Shown here piece by piece: positions 17,484 through 26,005 of a stretch of 37,867 nt of DNA. The translations under genes were made by a program, and so were the position numbers. Source of the stretch: a bacterium (GTDB lineage: Bacteria > CG2-30-53-67); assembly GCA_919901565.1 (NCBI GenBank), contig CAKKPE010000090.1, positions 1 through 37,867 of the forward strand, given 5' to 3'. Every line of letters begins with the position of its first letter. Position 1 is the stretch's first letter. Under the pieces are notes generated by a model, which did not search any database, was not told the origin of the DNA, and saw nothing but the letters and a program-made list of their open reading frames with translations.

Positions 17484-17813
17484 GCTCCTTCCGGTTTTAC
17501 GTCAACTATTTAAAAACCGGATATTTTTCGTTATACCTGCAAATAATATGGCTGTCTGTAAAAATCTGGGAAATACCTTAAAACTTACAAACATAAGCAT
17601 ATAATAGATTCTTAATATAAAGATTCCTTAAGGCTTTGTCAACAAATATTTTTGTCAGGTCTTGCAGCCTTCAAGACTTTGTTTGTTTAATTTTTAGAAC
17701 ATATATTGAATTGCTAATATAATAGATTTAAAAAGTCAATGTCAAGGAATTTTTTGAAAGAATTCTGATTAAATAAAACAGCGTTTGAGTCAGGGGATTG
17801 CGGCTGTCCGCAC
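17484..17813. other. AT-rich intergenic stretch upstream of the dsrMKJOP run
   Basis: 330 bp without a gene. It must hold the promoter of the RsbRD_N-dsrMKJOP operon and the 3' end signal of the HPP gene. I see no TGTGA-N6-TCACA site, unlike in front of both dsrA genes, and no clear terminator. Confidence 0.45.
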
Positions 17814-18350
17814 TCAGAACCAGTACTCCGGATAGGAACGCTCCTTGGCCATATTGTTGATGATTAATGCGATTCCAAGCATGATCACCGCACCCAAGCC
17901 TGCCGGAATGACGGCATAGAGGTAGCCGAGCGCATGGATCTTGGGCCCGCCGAGCACGGCAATCAGAGCCGTAGCACCGCCGGGCGGGTGAAGACACTTG
18001 AGGGTGTGCATGAGTACGATGGCAAGAGAAACGCCCATAGCTGCGGCCAGCCATTGCGGTTGAAAGAACTTGAAACAGGTGACCCCTACGAGTGCAGAGA
18101 AGAAGTGCCCGCCGAGAAGATTCCAGGGCTGGGCCAGGGGACTTCGTATGGCGGCATAGATCAGGACAGCGGACGCACCGAAGGAGCCGATGACCAAGGT
18201 CAGGTCTTTGGGTTCCATGAATCGGCTGGACAGGTAGGCCACTGCCAAGACCCCTGAAAAACTCCCGACCCAGGACCAAAGTATTTCGGAAAGCCGAACC
18301 CGTTTGGGGCATTTCCCTCCTCCCCGCATCTTGTGAAAGTAATTCTTCAT
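17814..18350 (-). CDS. HPP-family integral membrane protein
   Basis: This 178-residue protein has four to five hydrophobic helices and the family signature HPPGGATAL (about residue 121), plus the preceding 'GSFGASAVLIYA'. HPP proteins are small membrane proteins; a plant/cyanobacterial member transports nitrite, but bacterial functions are mostly unknown. A CBS-domain protein lies 100 bp upstream on the same strand, and HPP and CBS domains are fused in some bacteria, so a joint role is plausible. Start as given; no strong ribosome site seen. Confidence 0.85.
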   Translation of the reverse strand: MKNYFHKMRGGGKCPKRVRLSEILWSWVGSFSGVLAVAYLSSRFMEPKDLTLVIGSFGASAVLIYAAIRSPLAQPWNLLGGHFFSALVGVTCFKFFQPQWLAAAMGVSLAIVLMHTLKCLHPPGGATALIAVLGGPKIHALGYLYAVIPAGLGAVIMLGIALIINNMAKERSYPEYWF

Positions 18351-18451
18351 ACCTTGTTTTCGCTCATCTTCCCGGTGTTCGATAAACCCGGATCAGGCTA
18401 CATGAATGATTTTTCAACCCGTTTGTCTGGATGTTGATAGTATTTGTTCTC

Positions 18452-19036
18452 TCACTTATGATGTAACTCGTGAAGCACCTTGATGAGATCGGCCCGGGAA
18501 ACAATACCTACCAACCTTCCCTCGTCATCCACCACAGGAACCCGGTTGATCTTCTTTTCCACCAGAATCGTGGCCACCCGGTTAACGGACATCCCCTTTT
18601 GGACCGTGATCGGAGGCGTTGTCATCAGGTCCTCCACCTTTTCGCATTGAGTCTTCCTCTTGTACTCCTTTCTGTAAAGAAAGTGCCTGACCCGGTCCGT
18701 GAAGGACATAAAGTCACAGTCCTCCAGGCAATGAAGGATATCCTGCTCGCTCACGACACCCACCACACGATTCCCTTCATCAACCACCGGAAGCCCGCTG
18801 ATCCGATGCTCGAAGAGCAAGGCCTCGGCGTCATGCGGATGAGCCCCCAGTTTCACGGATATCACATTCCGCGTCATCACCTGCTCCACAAGGAGATGAG
18901 TCGTGCGGCGGTTGCTCGCATGCTTGAGCGCCAACCGATAGAGTTCGAGCAGATCTTTCTCGGTGATGTCCACAAAGCCGGACATCTCTTTTAAAGCGGC
19001 ACTAAAATCTTCATCCAGAATTTCGGGATCGGTCAT
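18452..19036 (-). CDS. tandem CBS-domain protein
   Basis: This 194-residue protein has a short helical N-terminus and two CBS domains: about 45-100 ('VMTRNVISVKLGAHPHDAEAL...GLPVVDEGNRVVGVVSEQDIL') and about 133-190 ('LMTTPPITVQKGMSVNRVATIL...RVPVVDDEGRLVGIVSRADLI'). CBS pairs bind adenine nucleotides and report energy status. A TGTGA-N6-TCACA palindrome lies 75 bp upstream of the start, the same type as before both dsrA genes. It probably works with the HPP membrane protein encoded next. Confidence 0.88.
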   Translation of the reverse strand: MTDPEILDEDFSAALKEMSGFVDITEKDLLELYRLALKHASNRRTTHLLVEQVMTRNVISVKLGAHPHDAEALLFEHRISGLPVVDEGNRVVGVVSEQDILHCLEDCDFMSFTDRVRHFLYRKEYKRKTQCEKVEDLMTTPPITVQKGMSVNRVATILVEKKINRVPVVDDEGRLVGIVSRADLIKVLHELHHK

Positions 19037-19110
19037 GTTTACCTCATCAAAAACCGCAATCTGCTGGAAAACACCTTTATTGTATCCTATTCAAAAGGAC
19101 TGCAGACGGA

Positions 19111-19126
19111 TGTGATGCATGTCACA
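19111..19126. promoter_or_regulatory. CRP/FNR-family-like operator upstream of the CBS gene
   Basis: TGTGA-TGCATG-TCACA, a third copy of the palindrome found upstream of both dsrA genes, extended by one A-T pair at each side. It is 75 bp from the CBS-protein start and faces the divergent exporter operon about 470 bp away, so it may act on the CBS/HPP pair. Confidence 0.65.
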
Positions 19127-19202
19127 TATTTCAGAAGAAGGTTGACAAATCTTCTGATCATGATAGAAAGTATCGGACAAGGGCATAAAAAACGCTCTTT
19201 TC

Positions 19203-19483
19203 GTAAGAAAGTTGAACGGCTATAGAAATTAAAGATAAAGAATCAAAAATCAAAATGACAAAGTAAAAATAAAAAATGAATATTCAAGATGGGTTCTGAA
19301 ATTGATTTTTTTACGACTCGAGTTTATTGACGTGCGATGGAAGGGGGAGATTTATAGAGTCTTCGTCATCGGGTGCTTCGGCGGTTTGCCCGTTTTTAAC
19401 CCAAGGCAGGCTTTCCAAAAGAGGCTGAACAATTTTTATATTTTGATTTGTCATTTTAATTTTTTATCTTTGATCTTTGATTC
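19203..19483 (-). repeat. AT-rich MITE-like element, copy B (inverted)
   Basis: This is about 280 bp. The left end (GTAAGAAAGTTGAACGG, then AAAGATAAAGAATCAAAAAT) and the right end (TTTTGATTTGTCATTTTAAT, then ATCTTTGATCTTTGATTCC) match copy A in reverse orientation. Its middle is longer than in copy A (an extra ~100 bp including 'GACGTGCGATGG'). No convincing gene inside. It fills much of the divergent gap between the CBS gene and the exporter operon. Confidence 0.65.
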
Positions 19484-19598
19484 CTAATGTGTGCAAGCAA
19501 TACTTTGATTTCCAATTTCCGCGTGGTTCAACCTAAACACGAAAGAGACTAAAAACAGACCGGTCGAAGGCTCGTAGAGGGGCGGAGGGAGGAAAATT

Positions 19599-20582
19599 AT
19601 GAAAAGAAGTCTGCTCATTCTGGGAATCCTCATCGCGATCGTCATCGCCGTTTTTCTGTTTCCCCGCATAGGAGGACGGGAAGAGTCCGGAGAGCTCCGG
19701 GTTTCAGGGAATGTGGAGGTCACCGAAGTCAATCTGGGGTTTAAAATCCCCGGAAGGGTTGTGGAGCTTCTAATTGATGAAGGGGACCGGGTGCAAAAGA
19801 ACCAGAAACTCGCTCTTCTGGACCATGCCGAGCTCGAAAGCTATGTGGCCATGAACCGGGCGCGTCTTTCAGAAATGCAGGCGCAGCTTGCCGAGCTCCG
19901 GACAGGCGTGAGGCCCCAGGAGCTGGAAAAGGCCCGGGCCGAGGTCAACCACCGGGAGGCGGAACTGACCAAGTCAGCCAAGGACCATGAAAGGGCAAAG
20001 ATGCTCTACAGCCAGGGAGCCATGTCAGCCCAGCAGATGGAGGCTCTCGAGAAGGCCTTTCAGATTGCGCGTTCTCAGCACCAGCAGGCCCTTGAGACCT
20101 TGAGTCTCGCCAGAGAAGGACCGAGAATGGAGGAGATCCGGGCACAGGAAAACCGCGTAGCACAGTCTGAGGCGGCACTGCGGGCCTCCGAGGAGAGGCT
20201 CAAGGATACGGTCATCAACTCGCCTATTTCGGGTGTGATCCTGGAGAAGGATGTGGAGACGGGTGAAACAGTCTCTCCGGGGATACCCGTTTATACCATC
20301 GGCGATATGGAAAATCCCTGGATCAAGGTCTATGTGAAGGAAGACAAACTCGGATGGGTCAAACTCGGCCAGAAGGCCGAAGTGACCGTGGATTCCTATC
20401 CTGAAAAGACATACCAGGGGACTGTGAGCTATATCGCTTCCGAGGCCGAGTTCACGCCCAAGAATGTCCAGACCCAGGAAGAGAGGGTCAAGCTGGTCTT
20501 TGGAGTCAAGGTGAAAGTCAAAAACGAAAATAATGAACTCAAACCCGGGATGCCCGCGGATGTGAGGATCTTTTTAAAATGA
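19599..20582 (+). CDS. HlyD-type membrane fusion protein of an ABC exporter
   Basis: This 327-residue protein has an N-terminal membrane anchor (SLLILGILIAIVIAVFLF), a biotinyl-lipoyl-like half (VTEVNLGFKIPGRVVELLIDEGDRV), a long coiled-coil hairpin (about 75-190) and the second lipoyl half with beta-barrel ('VINSPISGVILEKDVETGETV'). It is the periplasmic adaptor of a tripartite export system like YbhG. GGAGG-rich sequence precedes the ATG. The stop overlaps the next ATG (ATGA). No outer-membrane channel gene is nearby. Confidence 0.9.
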   Translation: MKRSLLILGILIAIVIAVFLFPRIGGREESGELRVSGNVEVTEVNLGFKIPGRVVELLIDEGDRVQKNQKLALLDHAELESYVAMNRARLSEMQAQLAELRTGVRPQELEKARAEVNHREAELTKSAKDHERAKMLYSQGAMSAQQMEALEKAFQIARSQHQQALETLSLAREGPRMEEIRAQENRVAQSEAALRASEERLKDTVINSPISGVILEKDVETGETVSPGIPVYTIGDMENPWIKVYVKEDKLGWVKLGQKAEVTVDSYPEKTYQGTVSYIASEAEFTPKNVQTQEERVKLVFGVKVKVKNENNELKPGMPADVRIFLK

Positions 20583-21502
20583 CAGACGCCCCGGTCATCA
20601 GAACAGCCGGCCTGACCAAGTTGTTCGGCGGAACCGCTGCTGTGGATCATCTGAACCTTGAGATTCGGAAGGGGGAGATCTACGGACTTGTGGGGCCGGA
20701 CGGCTCCGGCAAGACCATGGTTATGAGGCTCCTCACAGCGATCCTCGCCCCCACATCCGGGGATGCCTGGGTGGCCGGTCATTCCATCCTGAATGAAGGC
20801 GAAAGCATCAAGGCCAGGATCGGTTACATGTCGCAGAGGTTCGGCCTGTATGAAGAGCTATCGGTCATGGAGAATATCCTTTTTTATGCAGACCTCTACG
20901 ATGTGCCTGCAAAAGAACGGCCGGAGAGAATTCAAAGGCTGCTCAGCTTCAGCAATCTCACCCCCTTCAAAGAGAGACTGGCCGGAAGGCTCTCCGGCGG
21001 CATGAAGCAGAAACTCGGCCTGGCCTGCGCCCTGATCCACACGCCGGAAATCCTTTTTCTGGATGAGCCGACCAATGGCGTGGACCCGGTATCGCGGCGG
21101 GATTTCTGGAAGATTCTTTATGATCTTTTAAAACAGGATATCACCATTCTCATCTCCACCTCTTATCTGGATGAGGCGGAGCGCTGCACACGCATCGGAC
21201 TCATATACCAGGGGCGTATCCTCATAGAAGACGACCCTTCGATCATCCGGAGATCCCTGGGAATTCCCATGGTGGAAATCTGGCCCGAGGATGCACGGAG
21301 GGCCATGGAGATTGCGGGCACACTGCCCGGCGTTCAACGTGTCAGCATTTATGGCGACCGGCTCCATATTACCCTGGAAAGCAAGGAGATCCTCGGCCGT
21401 GTCCTTGAAGAAATAGGAAAAAACCACATAGCAGTAAAAGGGAGCCGGGAGATCGTCCCTTCGCTGGAGGATATATTTATTTCCATGGTTGAGAGTCAAT
21501 GA
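20579..21502 (+). CDS. ABC transporter ATPase, first half (YbhF-N-like)
   Basis: This 307-residue ATPase has Walker A GPDGSGKT, signature LSGGMKQKL and Walker B ILFLDEPTNGVD. The switch histidine usually found after Walker B is replaced: 'ILISTSYLDEAERC' instead of 'TTHYMDEAE'. This matches the N-terminal ATPase of YbhF-type exporters, so the asymmetry is probably a family trait. Coupled by a 4-nt overlap to the adaptor gene before it and to the second ATPase after it. Confidence 0.9.
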   Translation: MTDAPVIRTAGLTKLFGGTAAVDHLNLEIRKGEIYGLVGPDGSGKTMVMRLLTAILAPTSGDAWVAGHSILNEGESIKARIGYMSQRFGLYEELSVMENILFYADLYDVPAKERPERIQRLLSFSNLTPFKERLAGRLSGGMKQKLGLACALIHTPEILFLDEPTNGVDPVSRRDFWKILYDLLKQDITILISTSYLDEAERCTRIGLIYQGRILIEDDPSIIRRSLGIPMVEIWPEDARRAMEIAGTLPGVQRVSIYGDRLHITLESKEILGRVLEEIGKNHIAVKGSREIVPSLEDIFISMVESQ

Positions 21503-22425
21503 ACATGGAAAAGATCACTGTAAAAACTGAAAATCTTCGCAAGGTATTCGGCGACTTTGCCGCGGTGGACGGCATCAGCCTGGCAGTGTCCCAGGGAGAG
21601 GTCTTCGGATTTCTCGGCCCCAACGGGGCCGGCAAATCCACCACCATCAAAATGCTGTGCGGACTCCTGATGCCCACGAGCGGAAGCGGTTCCGTAGGGG
21701 GTTACGACATCCTGACCGAATCCGAGAAAATCAAACAGCACATCGGCTACATGTCACAACGGTTCTCCCTGTACGATGATCTGACCGTGGAACAGAACAT
21801 CCACTTCTTCAGCGGAATGTACGGCGTCCCCGGACAGAGACTCAAGGAACGCAGGGAATGGGTACTGGAAATGGCCGGGCTCCGGGACAAACGGACCGCG
21901 GTCACCCAGACCCTGGCCGGAGGGTTCAAGCAGAGGCTTGCCCTCGGGTGCGCCATTCTCCATGAACCGCCCATTCTCTTCCTGGATGAGCCCACCTCCG
22001 GCGTGGACCCGGTCTCCCGGAGAAATTTCTGGAACATGATTCATGATTTGTCCCGGTCCGGGACAACCGTGTTTGTGACGACCCACTACATGGATGAGGC
22101 CGAATACTGCGACCGCCTGGCCCTGATCTACCGCGGTCGGATCATTGCCTCCGGCACGCCGAATGAACTCAAGAAAAACTACATGAAACGGGAGGTCCTG
22201 GAGATTGAAACCGATTCCGTGGTTGAGGCCATGGACATACTTGAAAAGAATCACATCGAGGCCGCCGTGTTTGGAAGCCTGCTCCATGTGACCGTGGAGC
22301 ATGCGGACCAGGCCATTCCCCTGATTGTCCAAAAGCTTGAAGCGTCCCGTATCCGGGTCAAGCGGATCGATAAAGCCATCCCTTCGCTCGAAGACGTGTT
22401 TGTCACATTGATCGAGGTCGCGTGA
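21499..22425 (+). CDS. ABC transporter ATPase, second half (YbhF-C-like)
   Basis: This 308-residue ATPase has Walker A GPNGAGKST, a degenerate signature LAGGFKQRL, Walker B ILFLDEPTSGVD and a normal switch histidine (VTTHYMDEAEYC). In E. coli-type systems this and the preceding domain are one polypeptide; here they are two genes with an ATGA overlap. The pair would make a heterodimeric motor with one full active site and one degenerate site. Substrate unknown. Confidence 0.9.
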   Translation: MNMEKITVKTENLRKVFGDFAAVDGISLAVSQGEVFGFLGPNGAGKSTTIKMLCGLLMPTSGSGSVGGYDILTESEKIKQHIGYMSQRFSLYDDLTVEQNIHFFSGMYGVPGQRLKERREWVLEMAGLRDKRTAVTQTLAGGFKQRLALGCAILHEPPILFLDEPTSGVDPVSRRNFWNMIHDLSRSGTTVFVTTHYMDEAEYCDRLALIYRGRIIASGTPNELKKNYMKREVLEIETDSVVEAMDILEKNHIEAAVFGSLLHVTVEHADQAIPLIVQKLEASRIRVKRIDKAIPSLEDVFVTLIEVA

Positions 22426-22426
22426 T

Positions 22427-23536
22427 ATGACATTCCGGCGGGTCAGGGCCATCGCCAAAAAGGAGCTTTTACAGATCAGACGGGACCCCATGAGCCTGGC
22501 CATGGCCTTTCTGATGCCGGTGATGCTCCTCTTCCTCTTCGGCTATGCCATCACCCTCGATGTGGACCATCTCACCACCATGGTCTACGACCTTGACCGG
22601 AGCCTTCTCAGCCGGGAGCTTGTAGCGGCATTCCGTGAATCCGGTTACTTCACGGTGATTGCCGAGGCCGGCCGGCCTGAAGATATCGACCACGCCCTCG
22701 ATACCGGTAAGGCCCGTGTGGCACTCTCCATTCCGTATGACTTCTCCAAAAACATAAAAACCGGGAAGTCCGCCGGCCTTCAGGTGATCGTGGACGGAAG
22801 CGATTCCAATACGGCGACGATCGCCCTGGGGTATGTCTCCGCCGTCACGAGCCTGTTTTCACAAACCAGGGGGATGGGCCGTAATCGAACGCTCATCGAC
22901 CCCCGCATCCGGGTCTGGTATAACCCGGAGCTCAAATCACGGAACTTCATCATCCCCGGCCTCATTGCCGTGATCATGACGGTCATCGCCGCTCTGCTGA
23001 CCTCCCTCACCATCGCGAGGGAATGGGAGCGCGGGACCATGGAGCAGTTGATCTCCACACCGGTGACAACCCAGGAACTGATCCTTGGAAAACTGATCCC
23101 CTATTTTCTGATCGGATTCATTGATATGGCCATCTCCGTGCTGATCGGGACCCTGCTGTTCGGTGTGCCGCTGCGCGGCAATATCTTCCTGCTGATGGCC
23201 CTCTCCGGCATATTCCTCTTCGGGGGCTTAAGCCTTGGAATTGTGATCTCCATCTCTGCCCGGTCCCAGCTCCTGGCCAGCCAGATTTCCATGATTGCCA
23301 CGTTTCTCCCGGCCTTCCTCCTTTCGGGGTTTTTGTTTGCCATCTCCAATATGCCCATCCCCCTCCAGGTCATCACTTATGTAATCCCGGCCCGGTATTT
23401 CATCACCATTCTCAAGGGGATATTTCTCAAGGGGAGCACCCTGCAGTTCCTGGCCGTTGAGACCGTGCTTCTGACCGTGTTCGGCCTGGCCGTCTTTGCC
23501 CTGGCCAACAGGAAATTCAAAAAAAGGATGACCTGA
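22427..23536 (+). CDS. ABC-2 type permease 1
   Basis: This 369-residue protein has an N-terminal helix ('MSLAMAFLMPVMLLFLFGYAI'), a large periplasmic domain (about 45-175) and five further helices at the C-terminus, typical of the YbhS/YhhJ drug-efflux permease family. The gene starts 1 nt after the ATPase stop. It is 369 residues long like permease 2, and the two share the 'MEQLI/MVTPxT' region, so they are ancient paralogues that form a heterodimer. Confidence 0.9.
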   Translation: MTFRRVRAIAKKELLQIRRDPMSLAMAFLMPVMLLFLFGYAITLDVDHLTTMVYDLDRSLLSRELVAAFRESGYFTVIAEAGRPEDIDHALDTGKARVALSIPYDFSKNIKTGKSAGLQVIVDGSDSNTATIALGYVSAVTSLFSQTRGMGRNRTLIDPRIRVWYNPELKSRNFIIPGLIAVIMTVIAALLTSLTIAREWERGTMEQLISTPVTTQELILGKLIPYFLIGFIDMAISVLIGTLLFGVPLRGNIFLLMALSGIFLFGGLSLGIVISISARSQLLASQISMIATFLPAFLLSGFLFAISNMPIPLQVITYVIPARYFITILKGIFLKGSTLQFLAVETVLLTVFGLAVFALANRKFKKRMT

Positions 23537-23538
23537 AC

Positions 23539-24648
23539 ATGATCGAACGTATCCGGCATATGATCATCAAGGAGTTCATTCAGGTCCTCCGGGACAAGAG
23601 GCTTCGGGCCATTGTCTTTATTACCCCGGTCATGCAGCTTCTTTTATTCGGTTATGCCGTGACCACCGATGTGAACAACATCCCCACGGCCGTCTACGAT
23701 CTCGACCGCTCCCCCGAAAGCAGGGAACTCATGAGAAGGTTTACGTCCTCCGGGTATTTCAACATCCGTTATTATCCGGAATCTCGGCATGCGTTTCAGG
23801 ATTTGCTGGATCGAGAGAAAGTGATCTGCGCCCTGCAGATCAACCGGGGTTTTGCCAAAGATTTAAGGAAAGGACTCCCTGCTGATGTTCAGGTCATCGT
23901 GGACGGGACCGATTCCAACACGGCAACCATCGCCGCGGATTATGCCGGCCGGATCATCCGGACATATACCACAAATCCCGGGAGCAGAATCCCCGGTACT
24001 TATGGAACCATAGATCTGCGCGCACGGGCCTGGTATAACCCGGACCTCAGGAGCCGAAACTACAACCTGCCGGGTGTGATCGCCATCGTCATCATGCTGA
24101 CCTGCCTGCTCCTGACCTCCATGGCCGTGGTGAGGGAAAGGGAGATCGGGACCATGGAACAGTTGATGGTCACCCCGCTCACACCACTGGAACTCATGCT
24201 CGGAAAGACCATCCCATTCGCAGCCATCGGTTTCTTTGATATGGCCCTCGTGACCCTCACCGCCCTCTTCTGGTTCGATATCCCGGTCAAAGGCTCCATC
24301 CTCCTGCTGATCGTCAATACCGCCATCTATCTCTTATCCGTGCTGGGGATCGGACTCTTCATATCCACCATCTCCAGGACCCAGCAGCAGGCCCTGATGG
24401 CCACCTTCCTCTTTTATGTACCCGCAGTCCTCCTCTCCGGGTTCATATTTCCCATTGAAAATATGCCCCAAGTGATCCAGTACATCACCTATCTGGATCC
24501 CCTGAGATATTTTCTGGTCATCATCCGGGGCGTATTCCTGAAAAACTCCGGCATTGAAAACCTCTGGCCGTCCATGCTGCCGCTCCTTCTCCTCGGCCTC
24601 ACCGTGATTTCAATAAGCTCATTCAGATTTAAAAAAAGGCTGGAATAG
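23539..24648 (+). CDS. ABC-2 type permease 2
   Basis: This second 369-residue permease of the exporter has the same layout as permease 1 (YbhR-like): N-terminal helix near 'FITPVMQLLLFGYAVTTDV', periplasmic domain, five C-terminal helices. It is the last gene of the five-gene operon. Its final 90 bp (24561-24650) are repeated at 25485-25574 with only three differences, on the far side of vapBC. Substrate unknown; family members export drugs, cations or cell-envelope compounds. Confidence 0.9.
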   Translation: MIERIRHMIIKEFIQVLRDKRLRAIVFITPVMQLLLFGYAVTTDVNNIPTAVYDLDRSPESRELMRRFTSSGYFNIRYYPESRHAFQDLLDREKVICALQINRGFAKDLRKGLPADVQVIVDGTDSNTATIAADYAGRIIRTYTTNPGSRIPGTYGTIDLRARAWYNPDLRSRNYNLPGVIAIVIMLTCLLLTSMAVVREREIGTMEQLMVTPLTPLELMLGKTIPFAAIGFFDMALVTLTALFWFDIPVKGSILLLIVNTAIYLLSVLGIGLFISTISRTQQQALMATFLFYVPAVLLSGFIFPIENMPQVIQYITYLDPLRYFLVIIRGVFLKNSGIENLWPSMLPLLLLGLTVISISSFRFKKRLE

Positions 24649-24650
24649 AT
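24561..24650 (+). repeat. direct repeat, left copy (3' end of permease 2)
   Basis: These 90 bp covering the last codons and stop of permease 2 recur at 25485-25574 with 87 of 90 positions identical. The vapBC module lies between the two copies. Confidence 0.85.
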
Positions 24651-24713
24651 CCGGGAGATGAACTGAACTCGGTTCCCGCGGCATAGGAAAAAACACTTGC
24701 AAAACGCCGCAAT

Positions 24714-24740
24714 AGAGTCTATATTGTTAATATAGACTCT
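24714..24740. promoter_or_regulatory. perfect palindromic operator of vapBC
   Basis: The 12-bp arms AGAGTCTATATT and AATATAGACTCT are a perfect match with a 3-nt loop, ending 13 bp before the vapB ATG. AbrB-type antitoxins bind such palindromes to repress their own operon, so this is likely the autoregulatory site. Confidence 0.75.
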
Positions 24741-24753
24741 CAGGAGGTGCGCT

Positions 24754-24981
24754 ATGAAAACCGCGAAACTGTTCCAGAATGGCCAAAGTCAGGCTGTTCG
24801 TCTGCCCAAGGAATTCCGGTTCGACGACGACCACGTGTTCGTCAAAAAATCCGGGAATGCTGTGGTGCTGCTCCCGGTAAAGAATTCCTGGGACACCATG
24901 ATCCAGAGCCTCGACAAGTTCTCCGGCGACTTCATGGCCGCGCGAAAGCAGCCCAAGGCTCAAAAGCGGGAGGACTTTTGA
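24754..24981 (+). CDS. vapB: VapB-type antitoxin (AbrB/SpoVT swapped-hairpin fold)
   Basis: This 75-residue protein begins MKTAKLFQNGQSQAVRLPKEFRF, the standard VapB DNA-binding motif, and ends in a basic tail that wraps the toxin. GGAGG is 6 nt before the ATG. The stop codon overlaps the toxin start (TGATG). The palindrome at 24714-24740 is its probable operator. Confidence 0.92.
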   Translation: MKTAKLFQNGQSQAVRLPKEFRFDDDHVFVKKSGNAVVLLPVKNSWDTMIQSLDKFSGDFMAARKQPKAQKREDF

Positions 24982-25391
24982 TGAAATATATGCTGGATAC
25001 GAATATCTGCATTTACCTCATCAAACAGAAACCCTCCCAAGTGCTCAAACATTTCAAGACCCATACCGTCGGAGACATCGGCATTTCCTCCATAACCCTT
25101 GCGGAACTTCGCTATGGAGTGTCGAAGAGCCAACACGTCGAAAAGAATCGTCAGGCCCTCGATGAGTTTATCCTGCCCCTCGAAGTCGCCGACTTCGATG
25201 AAAAGGCGGCTGCGGAATACGGCAGCATCAGGGCCGTTCTCGAAAAAGCAGGGAAACCGATTGGGGCCATGGATATGCTGATCGGCGCTCACGCGCTCTC
25301 GCTCGGTGCGACCCTGGTCACCAACAATAAAAAAGAGTTTAAGCAGATAAAGAGCCTGAAAATCGATGACTGGAGCGCGAGCCAACCTTAG
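24981..25391 (+). CDS. vapC: VapC-type toxin (PIN-domain ribonuclease)
   Basis: This 136-residue PIN protein has the acidic active-site residues in place: D6 (YMLDTNICIYLI), E42 (ITLAELRYGV) and D97 (PIGAMDMLIGAHAL), plus a last acidic/Asn segment (LVTNNKKEFKQI). It cuts RNA (often initiator tRNA) when released from VapB. It is complete and therefore likely active. Confidence 0.92.
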   Translation: MKYMLDTNICIYLIKQKPSQVLKHFKTHTVGDIGISSITLAELRYGVSKSQHVEKNRQALDEFILPLEVADFDEKAAAEYGSIRAVLEKAGKPIGAMDMLIGAHALSLGATLVTNNKKEFKQIKSLKIDDWSASQP

Positions 25392-25450
25392 GGACATCGT
25401 TGCGTTGTGATCCCATCCCTTTTCTCACTCTTAGCTATCACTCTCTTTTT

Positions 25451-25485
25451 GAGAATCAAACAGGGTCCGTCCCTAATTCCCTCTC
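25451..25485 (+). repeat. dispersed GTCCCTA-type repeat, copy 1
   Basis: A 35-bp sequence starting GAGAATCAAA and containing GGGTCCGTCCCTAATT. It recurs at 28379-28413 with two differences. It abuts the right copy of the 90-bp direct repeat. Confidence 0.6.
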
Positions 25486-25574
25486 CTCTGGCCGTCCATG
25501 CTGCCGCTCCTTCTCTTCGGCCTCACCGTGATTTCAACAAGCTCCTTCAGATTTAAAAAAAGGCTGGAATAGAT
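25485..25574 (+). repeat. direct repeat, right copy (orphan 3' end of permease gene)
   Basis: 87 of 90 bases match the 3' end of permease 2, including the stop codon, but no permease body precedes it. Together with the left copy it encloses 834 bp carrying vapBC. Confidence 0.85.
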
Positions 25575-25778
25575 ACCCGCGGGCTAACTCCCGTTGGTCT
25601 TCTGCTTTGCTTTTGATAAGGATGCCGACAAGAAATCATGGCAGGAACTGAAGAAATACCTCGCGGAGATATTCAGACTGTAACGCAGCGCACAGAAACG
25701 ACAGTGAGGGAGATCGCCCATCTATCGCCGAGGAACTTCGCCTTCTCGGCGGCGGCCGATCCCCGGTCGACCCCATGG
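25575..25778. other. accessory DNA without a supported gene
   Basis: A plus-strand frame ends 'DKKSWQELKKYLAEIFRL' with a stop at about 25683 but has no start or body, so it is likely the tail of a lost gene. No other structure seen. Confidence 0.35.
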
Positions 25779-25900
25779 TTATACGGCCTTTGCAAAAGAT
25801 TTTACTTCCCGTTCTATACGATCACCCAATTCCTGTTCTGCAATATCCAGGTCATAATCATTCTGCAGACCGAGCCAGAACTGAGGAAGTGATCTGGCCG
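25779..25900 (-). pseudogene. C-terminal fragment of a HigA-type antitoxin
   Basis: The minus-strand frame reads SLPQFWLGLQNDYDLDIAEQ, then a short acidic/basic tail and a stop at 25779. 'SPQFWLxLQxxYDL' is the hallmark end of HigA (XRE-family) antitoxins. The upstream helix-turn-helix part is missing, so this is a remnant. Confidence 0.6.
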
Positions 25901-25972
25901 GAGGGGCGTAGCAGCTTTTTCGCCGCGTCCCTCTCGGACGACAGGTTAGAACATATCTATGCAGACCTTTTA

Positions 25973-25990
25973 AGTCGTTGTTGAACGACT
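25973..25990. repeat. 7-bp hairpin downstream of higA
   Basis: Perfect arms AGTCGTT and AACGACT with a 4-nt loop, 16 bp after the higA stop on the minus strand. The following minus-strand sequence has only a weak T content, so it is at best a poor terminator. Confidence 0.35.
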
Positions 25991-26005
25991 GGTTGGATCA
26001 CGGAA

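Noticed and set aside
25638-25892. Small plus-strand open frame
   Set aside because: It crosses the HigA remnant on the other strand and has no ribosome site or motif.
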